From Thermoanaerobacterales bacterium UBA4877 (GTDB lineage: Bacteria > Bacillota > Thermoanaerobacteria > Thermoanaerobacterales > UBA4877): DNA of 53,579 nucleotides. Shown here piece by piece: positions 36,800-45,927 of the stretch. The number at the start of each line of letters is the position of its first letter. Position 1 is the stretch's first letter. The DNA is taken from the NCBI GenBank assembly GCA_002399345.1, contig DHDL01000036.1, positions 2,100 to 55,678 on the forward strand, written 5' to 3'. The translations under genes were made by a program, and so were the position numbers. Below the pieces are notes generated by a model. It did not search any database. It was not told the origin of the DNA and saw nothing but the letters and a program-made list of their open reading frames with translations.

Positions 36800-37600
36800 A
36801 TGAATTATAGCATTCTTCAAATCATTTTAGTTTTCCTTGTGACATTTATCACTTCTATCGACCATTATAGCTTTTTGGAATCATTATATCAACCAATTGT
36901 CACCGGTCCAATCATAGGACTTATTTTAGGTGATCTAAAAACAGGTTTGATAGTCGGTGGTACTTACCAACTAATGACGATAGGAAACATGCCTGTCGGA
37001 GGAGCACAACCTCCAGACCCGATAATCGGCGGTATTATGGCAACGATTTTATCAATTTCTTTAGGATTAAAACCTGCTGCCGCTGTAGCTACGGCAATTC
37101 CTTTCTCACTTTTGGGACAATATGCCGTTACATTGATTTTTTCATTGATGTCACCTGCCATGACAGTGGCGGATAAATATGCTCATGAGGCTAATCCCAG
37201 GGGAATTGAAAAAATCAACTATATTGCAATGTTGATTTTGGGAACTGTATTTGGAGTAATTGTCGTTTTATTCTTTATTGGCGGCGCAACTTTTGGGCAA
37301 CGGGTTGTAAGTGCCATTCCCGACTGGCTAATGAGCGGTCTTACTGCGGCCGGCGGTATGATGAGGTATGTAGGATTTGCTATTTTACTTAAAATGATGG
37401 TATCCCGTGATATGTGGGGATTTTTCTTAATGGGATTTGGTATGGCCGCAATCGTGATGGCTGCACCGAGTCTGCAAGGCCCGGCATTGATTATTCTGGC
37501 GTTAATCGGTTTTGCACTGGCTTTCTGGGATTATCAGATTCAGTCTAAGTTTAAGACAGCTACTGCAAATGCAGATGGAGGTGAAGAGGATGGCATATAA
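36800..37600 (+). CDS. PTS mannose-family EIIC component
   Basis: Membrane permease subunit with several helices. Landmarks: PIVTGPIIGLILGDLKTGLIVGGTYQLM and PVGGAQPPDPIIGGIMAT, typical of AgaW/ManY, here cited by key residues GDxxTG and PPDPxxGG. 266 residues, normal. The ATG at 36800 is nine bases after GGGGG. It overlaps EIID by 11 bases, so both membrane subunits are coupled. Confidence 0.92.
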   Translation: MNYSILQIILVFLVTFITSIDHYSFLESLYQPIVTGPIIGLILGDLKTGLIVGGTYQLMTIGNMPVGGAQPPDPIIGGIMATILSISLGLKPAAAVATAIPFSLLGQYAVTLIFSLMSPAMTVADKYAHEANPRGIEKINYIAMLILGTVFGVIVVLFFIGGATFGQRVVSAIPDWLMSGLTAAGGMMRYVGFAILLKMMVSRDMWGFFLMGFGMAAIVMAAPSLQGPALIILALIGFALAFWDYQIQSKFKTATANADGGEEDGI

Positions 37601-38618
37601 TATTCCTGATCATTATAAGGACCAAACCCCTGCCGAACAGTTAGATCAAAAAACATTAAATAAGATGGTCTGGCGGTCGCTGTTTTTACAGGCCTCCTTT
37701 AACTATGAGCGTATGCAGGCCGGTGGCTGGCTTTTTAGTATTTTGCCCGGTCTGGAAAAGATTCATACAAATAAAGACGATTTAGCTGCCTCTATGAGTC
37801 ATAACCTGGAGTTTTTCAATACGCATCCCTTTTTGGTAACCTTCGTTATGGGTATTGTTTTATCACTGGAACAAAATAAAGCGGACATACCGACGATTCG
37901 TGCAGTCCGTGTATCGGCGATGGGACCGTTGGGCGGTATTGGTGATGCACTATTTTGGTTTACACTTGTTCCTATAACAGCAGGAATTACTTCCAATATG
38001 GCGATAGATGGGAATGCGGCGGCGCCGTTTATTTTCCTTTTGATTTTTAACGTGGCACAGTTCGCAATCCGGTATTTCCTGATGAATTGGTCTTACAAAC
38101 TCGGTACGGATGCTATTGGTTTGTTAACTCAAAATGCCAAGGAATTTACAAGAGCGGCCAGTATTCTAGGCATATTTATCGTTGGTTCTTTGACCTGCGT
38201 ATATGGTGCGACGACACTGGATGTCAAGATTCCCAACGGCACCACAAGTGTAGCCGTTCCGGTGACAACCGTTGTTTCAAAAGAAGAGATCCCAAGCTAT
38301 GATGAAATGCTTTATAAAAAAGATAGCAAGGGCAACCTCACTGAAGAATTACAGGAAAATGCTGCCGTTACTGAATTAGATAATGGGAAATATGAGATTA
38401 CATTTAATAAAAATGAAACACAAGATGTTATGATAGATATCCAAGAGATATTAGACGGTGTTATGCCACAGTTAATACCCCTGGGTTTGACGTTATTACT
38501 ATACTTTTTCTTATCTAAACGAGGATGGACTCCGCTAAAATGTATTGGCTTGATTTTAATTATTGCTTTAGTAGGATCGGGTTTTGGATTGTTCCCTTCA
38601 ATTTGGCCGTCGGCATAA
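37590..38618 (+). CDS. PTS mannose-family EIID component with an enlarged loop
   Basis: Second membrane subunit of the permease. Conserved RSLFLQASFNYERMQAGGW, SLEQNKADIPTIRAV and MGPLGGIGDALFWFT are present. 342 residues against about 270-285 usual. The excess is a polar segment at about residues 220-285, between the helix ending TCVYGA and the C-terminal helices (VMPQLIPLGLTLLLYFF). It begins DVKIPNGTTSVAVP and is rich in Glu, Lys and Asn, and probably faces outside. ATG at 37590 after GGAGGTGAAGAGG. A strong terminator follows. Confidence 0.9.
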   Translation: MAYNIPDHYKDQTPAEQLDQKTLNKMVWRSLFLQASFNYERMQAGGWLFSILPGLEKIHTNKDDLAASMSHNLEFFNTHPFLVTFVMGIVLSLEQNKADIPTIRAVRVSAMGPLGGIGDALFWFTLVPITAGITSNMAIDGNAAAPFIFLLIFNVAQFAIRYFLMNWSYKLGTDAIGLLTQNAKEFTRAASILGIFIVGSLTCVYGATTLDVKIPNGTTSVAVPVTTVVSKEEIPSYDEMLYKKDSKGNLTEELQENAAVTELDNGKYEITFNKNETQDVMIDIQEILDGVMPQLIPLGLTLLLYFFLSKRGWTPLKCIGLILIIALVGSGFGLFPSIWPSA

Positions 38619-38622
38619 GTGC

Positions 38623-38657
38623 AAAAAACTGCAGGTCATTTTGCCTGCAGTTTTTTA
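38623..38657 (+). terminator. Terminator of the PTS operon
   Basis: AAAAAACTGCAGG and CCTGCAGTTTTTT pair perfectly around TCATTTTG. Strong and possibly bidirectional. It separates the permease genes from gntR. Confidence 0.93.
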
Positions 38658-38709
38658 TTGCTTCATTATTGTTATCCATGAGGCCTTTCTTTCTTAACAT
38701 ATTAAATTG

Positions 38710-38738
38710 TTGACAATTAATTATTGTCATAGTAAATT
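38710..38738 (+). promoter_or_regulatory. Promoter of gntR-agaS with an inverted repeat over the -35
   Basis: TTGACA (38710-38715) and TAAATT (38733-38738), spacer 17. TGACAAT-TAATT-ATTGTCA (38711-38729) is a perfect 7-bp inverted repeat covering the -35 and spacer, a plausible additional protein site. Confidence 0.65.
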
Positions 38739-38744
38739 GGTATG

Positions 38745-38758
38745 TGGCAGTAACCAGT
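38745..38758 (+). promoter_or_regulatory. Candidate GntR/HutC operator of gntR-agaS
   Basis: TGGCAGTAACCAGT matches the site before the PTS operon (TGGY-N4-ACCAGT) and lies six bases after the -10, nearly the same geometry. This supports autoregulation and co-regulation by the adjacent repressor. Confidence 0.6.
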
Positions 38759-38775
38759 CATAAGGAGAGAATTTG

Positions 38776-39504
38776 ATGAAACATACATTTAAGACGGAGC
38801 CTTTATATGATCAATTGGTTGATCTATGGAAAGAAAAAATAGAAACTGAATTAGATCCGAATTCAAAGCTACCATCAGAGAGAAAAATAGCCTCAAGATA
38901 TGGAGTGAGCAGAACCACGGTTAGATTGGCCTTTCAGGAGTTGGAGAAAATCGGTTATATCTGTCGTAAACATGGAAAAGGAACATTTGTTTCTGATTTA
39001 AGTAAAAATACGACTAATTTATCCGGCGCCTATAGCTTTACAGAACAAATGATTTCAATGGGTAAAAAACCGGAAACAAAAATTTTTGAATTTAAAACAG
39101 CAGAAGCAAACAAGTTTTTTGCAAAACATCTGAATTTAACCATCGGTGAGCCGCTTTATAAATTGAAAAGGTTGCGTCTTGCGGATGGTTTGCCGATGAT
39201 GCTGGAGAGATCTTATTTGCCGGTGAAACTTTTTATAGATTTAACTGAAGAAATGCTTGAAAAAAAGCCGCTTTATGAAGTTATCGAAGAAGATTATGGC
39301 CAAAAAATACACATTGCAAATGAAGAGTTTTATGCAAGCATAGCGGGGAACAAAGATGCCAAGGCGTTAAATATATCCGAAGGGGCTCCCGTGCTGCACC
39401 TTGTCCGTACGACCTATAATACTAAAAATGAGATTATAGGATATACAATAAGTGTTGCAAGAGCCGATCAGTTTCACTATAAGATAGCCCACGTTAGGAA
39501 TTGA
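38776..39504 (+). CDS. GntR-family (HutC subfamily) transcriptional regulator
   Basis: N-terminal winged HTH (LPSERKIASRYGVSRTTVRLA, key residues PSER and TTVR) and a C-terminal UTRA effector domain (about 95-235) that binds sugar phosphates or related small molecules. 242 residues. The ATG at 38776 is eight bases after AAGGAG. It lies between the PTS operon and agaS and should repress both; by analogy with NagR/DasR and AgaR-type HutC proteins the effector could be an amino-sugar phosphate. That is inference. Confidence 0.9.
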   Translation: MKHTFKTEPLYDQLVDLWKEKIETELDPNSKLPSERKIASRYGVSRTTVRLAFQELEKIGYICRKHGKGTFVSDLSKNTTNLSGAYSFTEQMISMGKKPETKIFEFKTAEANKFFAKHLNLTIGEPLYKLKRLRLADGLPMMLERSYLPVKLFIDLTEEMLEKKPLYEVIEEDYGQKIHIANEEFYASIAGNKDAKALNISEGAPVLHLVRTTYNTKNEIIGYTISVARADQFHYKIAHVRN

Positions 39505-39529
39505 AAAAAATAGATGGGGGGAAGGCAGT

Positions 39530-40693
39530 ATGTATGAGCTTTCAAGAGAAGAATTAAAGAAGATGGGGGCTGAGATTACAACTGGGGAAATATGCCAGCA
39601 ACCTGAATTATGGCAGGAAGTTATCGATATGTATAAAGTTAAAAAGGAAATAATTGATGAATTTTTAGATGAAATTAAAGAAAAAGAGGGAAAGGTGCGT
39701 GTTATATTTACCGGTGCCGGGACTTCCCAGTATGTTGGGGACACTCTTGTACCTTATTTAAATTTTCATGGGGATCATGAATCATTTATATTCCAGAGCG
39801 TTGGAACAACTGATATTGTAGCTTCACCTGAGGAATATTTATTTAAAGATGAGCCTACACTACTGGTCTCTTTTGCAAGGAGCGGAGGTAGTCCTGAAAG
39901 CATTGCGGCTGTAAAGATTGCAAACAAGTATATAAAAAATGTACGTCATATGACGATAACCTGTGCAAAGGAAGGGGAACTAGCGCAAAACGCCGGGAGG
40001 GATCCAAACAATTTATTATTATTAATGCCAGGCCATTCAAATGATAAAGGTTTTGCTATGACGGGAAGTTTTTCTTGCATGGTTTTGTCAAGCCTGTTGA
40101 TTTTTGATAAAACGGCAATTAAAGAGAAGGCTAATTATGTACAGACTTTGATTAAACTGGGTAGGGAAGTAATAGAAAGAGAAAAGGAAATAAAGCAATT
40201 TATTGATTGCGATTACAATCGAATCATATATTTAGGTTCAGGAAGTTTAGCGGGTCTAACTCGTGAGGCACAGCTAAAAGTTTTAGAATTGACAGCGGGG
40301 AAAATTGCAACTGTCTTTGATTCTTCAATGGGATTTCGCCATGGACCAAAATCTTTTGTGGATAACAAAACCATTGTGTTTGATTTTGTTAATAACAATC
40401 CTTATACACGCCAATATGATATTGATATTTTAGAGGAAATCCATTCGGATGATATCGCAGCTCAGGTTGTTGCCGTTGCACAACCGGGATCAATAAGTTA
40501 TTCCGGAAATACCTTTGAATTCACAGCTGGTAAGGAGTTTTTGCCGGATGGATATCTGGCTTTGGCGGATATCATGTTTGCACAAACAGTGGCACTTTAT
40601 TCATCAATTAAGGTGGGGAATACCCCGGATACGCCCTCTCCCACGGGAACAGTTAACCGAGTGGTAAAGGGTGTGACGATTCATTCCTTCTAA
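39530..40693 (+). CDS. agaS: AgaS-type SIS-domain sugar isomerase/deaminase
   Basis: Double SIS-domain protein of 387 residues. IFTGAGTSQYVGDTL and LLVSFARSGGSPESIAA in the first domain and IIYLGSGSLAGLTREAQLK with MGFRHGPKSF in the second match AgaS, the galactosamine-6-phosphate deaminase/isomerase. The product would be tagatose-6-phosphate. Ribosome binding site GGGGGAAGG before the ATG. Together with the PTS it suggests uptake of galactosamine or N-acetylgalactosamine, but no deacetylase, tagatose kinase or aldolase is nearby. Convergent with dinB; no clear terminator in the 30 bases between. Confidence 0.88.
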   Translation: MYELSREELKKMGAEITTGEICQQPELWQEVIDMYKVKKEIIDEFLDEIKEKEGKVRVIFTGAGTSQYVGDTLVPYLNFHGDHESFIFQSVGTTDIVASPEEYLFKDEPTLLVSFARSGGSPESIAAVKIANKYIKNVRHMTITCAKEGELAQNAGRDPNNLLLLMPGHSNDKGFAMTGSFSCMVLSSLLIFDKTAIKEKANYVQTLIKLGREVIEREKEIKQFIDCDYNRIIYLGSGSLAGLTREAQLKVLELTAGKIATVFDSSMGFRHGPKSFVDNKTIVFDFVNNNPYTRQYDIDILEEIHSDDIAAQVVAVAQPGSISYSGNTFEFTAGKEFLPDGYLALADIMFAQTVALYSSIKVGNTPDTPSPTGTVNRVVKGVTIHSF

Positions 40694-40723
40694 ATGGAGG
40701 GGCATATATTATTTGTAATGTTT

Positions 40724-41938
40724 TTATCTGGGATCAAAGTTTTTCATGCCGGTAAGGGGTGAGTTTTTGAAGTCGGTATTTAAAAGAGAGGCCCGCTTTA
40801 TAGCATCCATTCCGTATTTATTACGGATTTTATCTATAGCAATATTGGCTTTTTCCTTTTTGGCACGGCCGACATTATCCAGAAAAGAGAGCTGCGTAGC
40901 ATAATCATAAAGCTCAAGCTTTGATACGGAGACTCCAACCAGTCTTATGCTCTCATTCTTCCAAAATCTAGCGAAAAGCTCTAAGATAGCGTTATATATA
41001 TCTTCTGTGCTATAACAGTAGGTCTGCAATACCTTGCTATGGTTCTCCCGTGAGAACATATGGTCTTTTAATGTCAGACCCACCCTCCCGGCCTTAAAAC
41101 CTTTCTTTCTCATCCTGCTGCATACTTCTTCAGTGAGAAAAAGAATTACCTTTTTTATTTCGTCTCTGTCTTTATAGTCATAGGGCAGCGTTATGGAATT
41201 ACCGAATGACTTGGTATTTTCGTAGTTTGGTCTTACAGGTGTCTTATCTACCCCGTGGGCAAACATATATAGATAATGACCGTTTTTGCCGAACATATTT
41301 ATGAGGAATTTGTATGGGGTGCGAGCCAGATCCCCTATTGTATAAATCCCGCATTGATTCAGGCTTCCTTTTGTACTTTTTCCTATGCCCAACATAGAAT
41401 CAACAGGCAAGGGCCATAGCATACTTTCAACGTCATCTGTCCTGAGCTCTGTTATGCCTCTTGGTTTTTTGATATCCGATGCTATTTTGGCAAGCAGTTT
41501 ATTATCTGATAGTCCCACGGAACATGGAAGGTTTAGCTTTTTATCTACCTTTTCCTGTATTCTTCTGGCTGCCTGTACAGGCGGCCCCCATAAATGTTCC
41601 GTTCCTGTTATGTCAATCCATGCTTCATCTATAGAAAACTGCTCGACTAAAGGCGAATAATACGATAATGTTTCCATTATTTTATGGGACATATGCATGT
41701 ATAATTCGTAATCGGGAGGAGTGAATATTATTTCCGGGCATAGTTTTTTTGCCTGCCACAACGGCATGCCTGTCTTAACGCCAAATTTTCGGGCATCATA
41801 TGATGCAGTGAGCACTATGCCATGGCGCATTTCTGGGTTGCCGGCTACGGCAAGTGGTCTGGCTGTGTATTTTGGATTTATGCTCTGTTCACATGAAGCA
41901 TAGAATGCGTTCATATCTACATGCAGTACATTTCTCAT
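40724..41938 (-). CDS. dinB: DNA polymerase IV (Y family)
   Basis: Translesion polymerase. Catalytic motifs are LHVDMNAFYASCEQ (metal-binding Asp) and EQFSIDEAWIDIT (Asp-Glu), then ASDIKKPRG and the helix-hairpin-helix around MLGIGKSTKGSLNQCGI, and a little-finger domain. 404 residues from the ATG at 41938, which follows AGGTGATTTT on the minus strand; a longer reading from 41968 adds ten unlikely residues. A TATAAT (41974-41969, minus) with a poor -35 may be its promoter. No beta-clamp motif was assigned with confidence. Confidence 0.94.
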   Translation of the reverse strand: MRNVLHVDMNAFYASCEQSINPKYTARPLAVAGNPEMRHGIVLTASYDARKFGVKTGMPLWQAKKLCPEIIFTPPDYELYMHMSHKIMETLSYYSPLVEQFSIDEAWIDITGTEHLWGPPVQAARRIQEKVDKKLNLPCSVGLSDNKLLAKIASDIKKPRGITELRTDDVESMLWPLPVDSMLGIGKSTKGSLNQCGIYTIGDLARTPYKFLINMFGKNGHYLYMFAHGVDKTPVRPNYENTKSFGNSITLPYDYKDRDEIKKVILFLTEEVCSRMRKKGFKAGRVGLTLKDHMFSRENHSKVLQTYCYSTEDIYNAILELFARFWKNESIRLVGVSVSKLELYDYATQLSFLDNVGRAKKEKANIAIDKIRNKYGMDAIKRASLLNTDFKNSPLTGMKNFDPR

Positions 41939-42006
41939 AAAATCACCTGAACTTGTGTTTGCAGTCACATTATAGCATAGTTTAAGGGAAATAAAACTGT
42001 TATATA

Positions 42007-42036
42007 TTGGCTAGCAGTAAGCGGTTTTGCTATAAT
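42007..42036 (+). promoter_or_regulatory. Putative promoter of fxsA
   Basis: TTGGCT (42007-42012) and TATAAT (42031-42036) with an 18-base spacer, in the divergent gap between dinB and fxsA. Confidence 0.5.
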
Positions 42037-42101
42037 GGAGGTCAGGAAAAGAGAATTAATACAGGTCTTCCGGGGAAAATACAGTAAAAAGAGGTGGTAT
42101 A

Positions 42102-42497
42102 ATGCTCGGAAGACTTCCAGCCCTGGTTGTAGCAGTACCTTTATTGGATATTTTGCTTTTGATAGCCATAGGCAAAAAGATAGGTTATCCGGAGATTATA
42201 TTTATTGTTATCGGCGTTGGTATAATTGGTATTATTATTGCCGTAAAAGAGGGATTTATTGTATTAAGAGAGGTCAAAGATGAGTTCTATAAGGGGAACC
42301 TTCCTACAAGTGAACTGATGGACGGTTTATTAGTACTGATAGGTGCCGCTATGTTTATAATGCCGGGCCTTATAAGCGACATCATCGGTCTTTTGTGTCT
42401 GATACCCAAAAGCAAATCATATATGAAGAAGACTGCATACAAATATTTTAGATATTTGCTTAATTACCATCTGTACAGGGACAGACTGAGAAGATGA
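42102..42497 (+). CDS. fxsA: FxsA family membrane protein
   Basis: 131-residue cytoplasmic-membrane protein with three or four hydrophobic segments. PLLDILLLIAIGKKIG, GFIVLREVKDEFYKGNLP and MPGLISDIIGLLCLIP match FxsA, known for relieving phage T7 exclusion by F plasmid in E. coli; the natural function is unknown. ATG at 42102 after GAGGTGG. It precedes rlmD by about 40 bases and may share a transcript. Confidence 0.88.
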   Translation: MLGRLPALVVAVPLLDILLLIAIGKKIGYPEIIFIVIGVGIIGIIIAVKEGFIVLREVKDEFYKGNLPTSELMDGLLVLIGAAMFIMPGLISDIIGLLCLIPKSKSYMKKTAYKYFRYLLNYHLYRDRLRR

Positions 42498-42536
42498 CAT
42501 CAGCGGCTTAAGACAGATTTAGAAAGCGGTGTGAAC

Positions 42537-43892
42537 ATGAATAATATAGAGGTTGGCCAGAAATTAGAACTGCATATAGAAAAAATGGCGAGCAGAGGAC
42601 AGGGAATAGCAAGATATAATGGTATGACTGTGTTTGTAGAAAAGGCCATAGCTGGTGAAACCGTACGGGCAAGGGTTACAAAAGTAAAAAAAGATTATTC
42701 AGTGGCTCTTACAGTGCGGGTATTAGAGAAATCCCCTCATAGGATAGATCCACTATGCCCTGTATCTGAGGAGTGCGGCGGTTGCCAGCTGCAGCATATG
42801 GACTATGAAGGTGAGCTGGCTTTTAAAAAAGGTGAGGTTAAAGACGCACTGAGACGGTTAGGGCATATTGATGTAGAAATAAATGATGTAATAGGAATGG
42901 ATAACCCCTGCTATTACAGAAATAAAGCGGAGTATCCGGTAGCATATGTGGATGGAAAGACAGTAATGGGACTTCACAAAGGACGGTCTCACGATGTAGT
43001 GCCAATAGATAAGTGTATGATTCAAAATGAGAAGTCGCAGGTTGTAGCGCGAGAAATATTAGGTTTTATAAGGGATCACGGTATAAGCGTATATGACGAA
43101 AGGACAAAGCGCGGATTTGTTAGGCATATAATGACCAGATGTACCCGCATGGGAGAGGTCATGGCTGTTGTTGTAGCTAAAGAGGGCAGTCTGCCATACA
43201 AACAGGAACTTATAGATAAACTAAAAACAATTAACGGGTTTGCAGGACTCATATTAAATATCAATCCTAAGGAAACAAACGTCGTTCTTGGAGATAAAAA
43301 TATTTTACTATATGGCAAAGATAGGATAGTTGATAAGATTGGTGACCTTGAATTTTATATATCGCCGGCCTCATTTTTTCAGGTTAATCCGGTACAGACA
43401 GAGATATTGTATTCAAAGGTACTAAAGTTTGCAGCGCTTCAGGGTAATGAAATGGCCATAGACGCATACTGTGGAGTAGGTACCATATCCCTTTTCCTAG
43501 CACAAAGGGCATATCATGTCATAGGCATAGAAGCAGCCGGGAAGGCTGTTAGAGACGCTAAGGAAAATGCACGGCTAAATAACATATCCAATGCTGATTT
43601 TATTGCGGGAAGGTCGGAAAATGTTATGGAGAGACTAATTAAACAAGACATTAAACCGGACGTGATTGTTGTAGACCCCCCACGTAAAGGCTGTGATGCA
43701 GCTGTACTTAGATCTATGGGAAAGATGTCGCCCAAAAGAATTGTATATGTGTCCTGTAACCCTTCCACTTTGGCACGTGACCTTAAACAATTGAGCAATA
43801 TGTATAGCATAAAAGAAGTTCAGCCGGTTGATATGTTCCCGAGGACTGCCCATGTGGAGTGTGTTGTCTTGATGTCAAGGGTTGAGCAGTGA
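42537..43892 (+). CDS. rlmD: 23S rRNA (uracil-5-)-methyltransferase RlmD
   Basis: RumA/RlmD-type enzyme methylating a conserved uracil of 23S rRNA. An N-terminal TRAM domain (about 1-60) is followed by four [4Fe-4S] Cys in CPVSEECGGCQLQHM and DKCMIQ. The MTase domain has IDAYCGVGTISLFLAQ, VVDPPRKGCD and VSCNPSTLARDL (catalytic Cys). 451 residues. Start is the ATG at 42537 (or GTG at 42531). The C-terminal HVECVVLMSRVEQ is family-like, so the gene is intact although a mobile-element remnant abuts its stop. Confidence 0.94.
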   Translation: MNNIEVGQKLELHIEKMASRGQGIARYNGMTVFVEKAIAGETVRARVTKVKKDYSVALTVRVLEKSPHRIDPLCPVSEECGGCQLQHMDYEGELAFKKGEVKDALRRLGHIDVEINDVIGMDNPCYYRNKAEYPVAYVDGKTVMGLHKGRSHDVVPIDKCMIQNEKSQVVAREILGFIRDHGISVYDERTKRGFVRHIMTRCTRMGEVMAVVVAKEGSLPYKQELIDKLKTINGFAGLILNINPKETNVVLGDKNILLYGKDRIVDKIGDLEFYISPASFFQVNPVQTEILYSKVLKFAALQGNEMAIDAYCGVGTISLFLAQRAYHVIGIEAAGKAVRDAKENARLNNISNADFIAGRSENVMERLIKQDIKPDVIVVDPPRKGCDAAVLRSMGKMSPKRIVYVSCNPSTLARDLKQLSNMYSIKEVQPVDMFPRTAHVECVVLMSRVEQ

Positions 43893-43899
43893 GGGTGTA

Positions 43900-45371
43900 A
43901 GAACGCTTGATATAAGGGCTTTCCGTGATTTCATAATAGATAAAGAAAATGCTAATACGCGTGAAGGTATCTTTATGATTGACACAAGTAGCGGTTTTAA
44001 GAAAGATGGAAATAAGGTCTGTCTACGTGAGCAGGATATAGAAAAGATAGTACAAACTTTTATCGATAAAGACGAAGTCGAGGGGTATTCTTGTTTTATC
44101 ATATATAAGGAAATATTGGAGGAAAACGAAGGGAACCTAAATGTTCCTCGCTATATTCAAAAGATTGGTAATACATTACCACAAAATATCGCATCTCATC
44201 TCAAAGGAGGCATTCCAAAAGTTGATATTAATTCCTTGGAAAAGTTGTGGAAGATATCACCTCAACTAAAACAAAAGATATTCACTTGTGTTGATGAGGG
44301 TCACAACGTCTATGCACTTGCCATAGATCCGAATGAAATAGAAACCACCATTTCTGAGGATGAAATATTAAAAATGAAAGAGAAAATGAATGCAGAGATT
44401 TGTTGATGCATGGAAAAATAAAGTAAAACAGCCGTTGTTAGATATTAATTCAAATACAGATCCCAAAGAATTGATTCGTACGGTTGGTCTTGGAATCTTA
44501 CATGATTTTGAATCAGCACAGTTGCTCAACAATTATGATGTGTATGATTTCTTGCTCAATTACTGGAATGAAAAAATGCAAGATGATGCTTATATAATTA
44601 AGGCAAGTGGATATGAAGCAGGACGTGAAATCGAGTACGTATACGCTCAAAAGAAAAGTAAGGATGAAAATGGTGATGAAATAAAGGTTGATTATACATC
44701 AAAGATGAAATCATTTGAGGGGGCTTTGATTTCAAGAAATATTATAGAACACGAATATTTTGAAACTGAATTACTTGCACTTAACGGGTTGATTGAAAAG
44801 TCTACAGCATTGGATTCTAAGCTTGATGAAATACGTGAAGAAGAATCTGGTGACGAAGGACTTCTTAACGAAGTTTTGAATACAAAAGGCGATGGGATGC
44901 CAAAAGCGAACCTTAATAAGAGGATTAAGGAGCTTGATAGCAAAAGGACATCGTCTGTTACGAGTGACATTAATAAATTGATTGATTTGTTTGACGCAGG
45001 CAATACCCCGAGATGGAGAAAGTCATCCAAGCCAATGGTGAGCTCGCAAATTATGAGCTTAGAAACAAGAACGGTTCATTCGGAAAAGCTAAGATAAAAT
45101 CAGCACTTAAGATGGCTGCTGATAACGCTGTGATGCCTGAAATCTATTCAGAAGAGTATAACGCATTGCTTGCCTATCAAACAAAACTGAGCGAAAAAGA
45201 AGAGGCCGATAAAGATACTAAGGAAGCGCAAAAGAAGCTTGATGAAGTGGTTCTTGCAAATATGGCGAGTTGTCTATTGATGAAATCAAACACCTGTTAT
45301 TTGATGAGAAATGGATGGCAAGACTCTCGAAGGATATTGATGAGACGGGTGTACTGGAACGTTTACGGTAG
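43900..45371 (+). pseudogene. Type I restriction-modification M subunit (HsdM), N-terminally deleted and frameshifted
   Basis: The C-terminal half of HsdM can be read only by changing frame. Frame of 43882-44406: LREQDIEKIVQTF and EGNLNVPRYI (the NLNxPRYI motif). Frame of 44390-45097 after a shift near 44397: LLNNYDVYDFLLNYW, SGYEAGREIEY and KSFEGALISRNII. Back to the first frame near 45010: EMEKVIQANGELANYE. A third shift near 45260 gives YGELSIDEIKHLLFDEKWMARL, ending with TAG at 45371. The catalytic N-terminal half with the NPPF-type motif is missing altogether. No hsdR or hsdS is present, so the system is dead. Confidence 0.8.
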
Positions 45372-45882
45372 AAAAGAATTTGTCTGGCGCTGTGTGACCC
45401 GAGTGGAGCAAGGGCCTGATATCTGTAAAAACCGAACGGTCAAAGAAGATGAATTATATGATGCTGTGATGACGGCAATCAACAGGCTACTTGCTGGTGG
45501 CGATAAGGTGATAAGCACACTCGAAGAAAACATTCATGCTGTTATCGGCGACACGACAGAGTATCAGATTACAGAAATCAACAAGCAGTTAGAGGAAAAA
45601 CAAAAACAGCGCATCATCCTCGCTAACCGAAAGCAGGACTATGAGCAACTGGCCGATGAGATCGATGAGCTGCGAGAAGGGCGTCAGACCCTGCTTGTGG
45701 AAGACGCCTCTCTGAGCGGTGAAAATGAGAGGATTCAGGAGCTGGTGGGCTTCATCCACAAGAACAAATTCAAAACCTTAGAGTATGACGATCAGCTGGT
45801 GAGGAAGATTATCCAGAATGTCACGGTGTACGAAGACCATTTTCTGATATGCTTCAAATCCGGCATCGAAATGAAAATATGA
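45340..45882 (+). pseudogene. C-terminal remnant of a large serine recombinase
   Basis: In frame 45013-45882, the sequence from about codon 110 changes from HsdM to RRVYWNVYGRKEFVWRCVTR, the second half of the recombinase zinc beta-ribbon domain, followed by EDELYDAVMTAINRLL, a long coiled coil (QITEINKQLEEKQKQRI) and the typical end VYEDHFLICFKSGIEMKI. The catalytic resolvase domain with its serine and the first zinc Cys pair are gone. Base composition here is richer in G+C than in the hsdM part. The junction lies at about 45335-45345, so this is a deletion fusion of two genes of one or two elements. Confidence 0.78.
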
Positions 45883-45897
45883 AATCAAGATAGTAGC

Positions 45898-45927
45898 CCA
45901 TGACTGAGATGCAGAGTCATGGTTTTT
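45898..45927 (+). terminator. Terminator after the recombinase remnant
   Basis: CCATGAC and GTCATGG pair around an 11-base loop, followed by TTTTTC. Confidence 0.75.

Noticed and set aside
43882..44406. Intact small gene right after rlmD
   Set aside because: It is the truncated, frameshifted beginning of the hsdM remnant; its TTG start lies inside rlmD.
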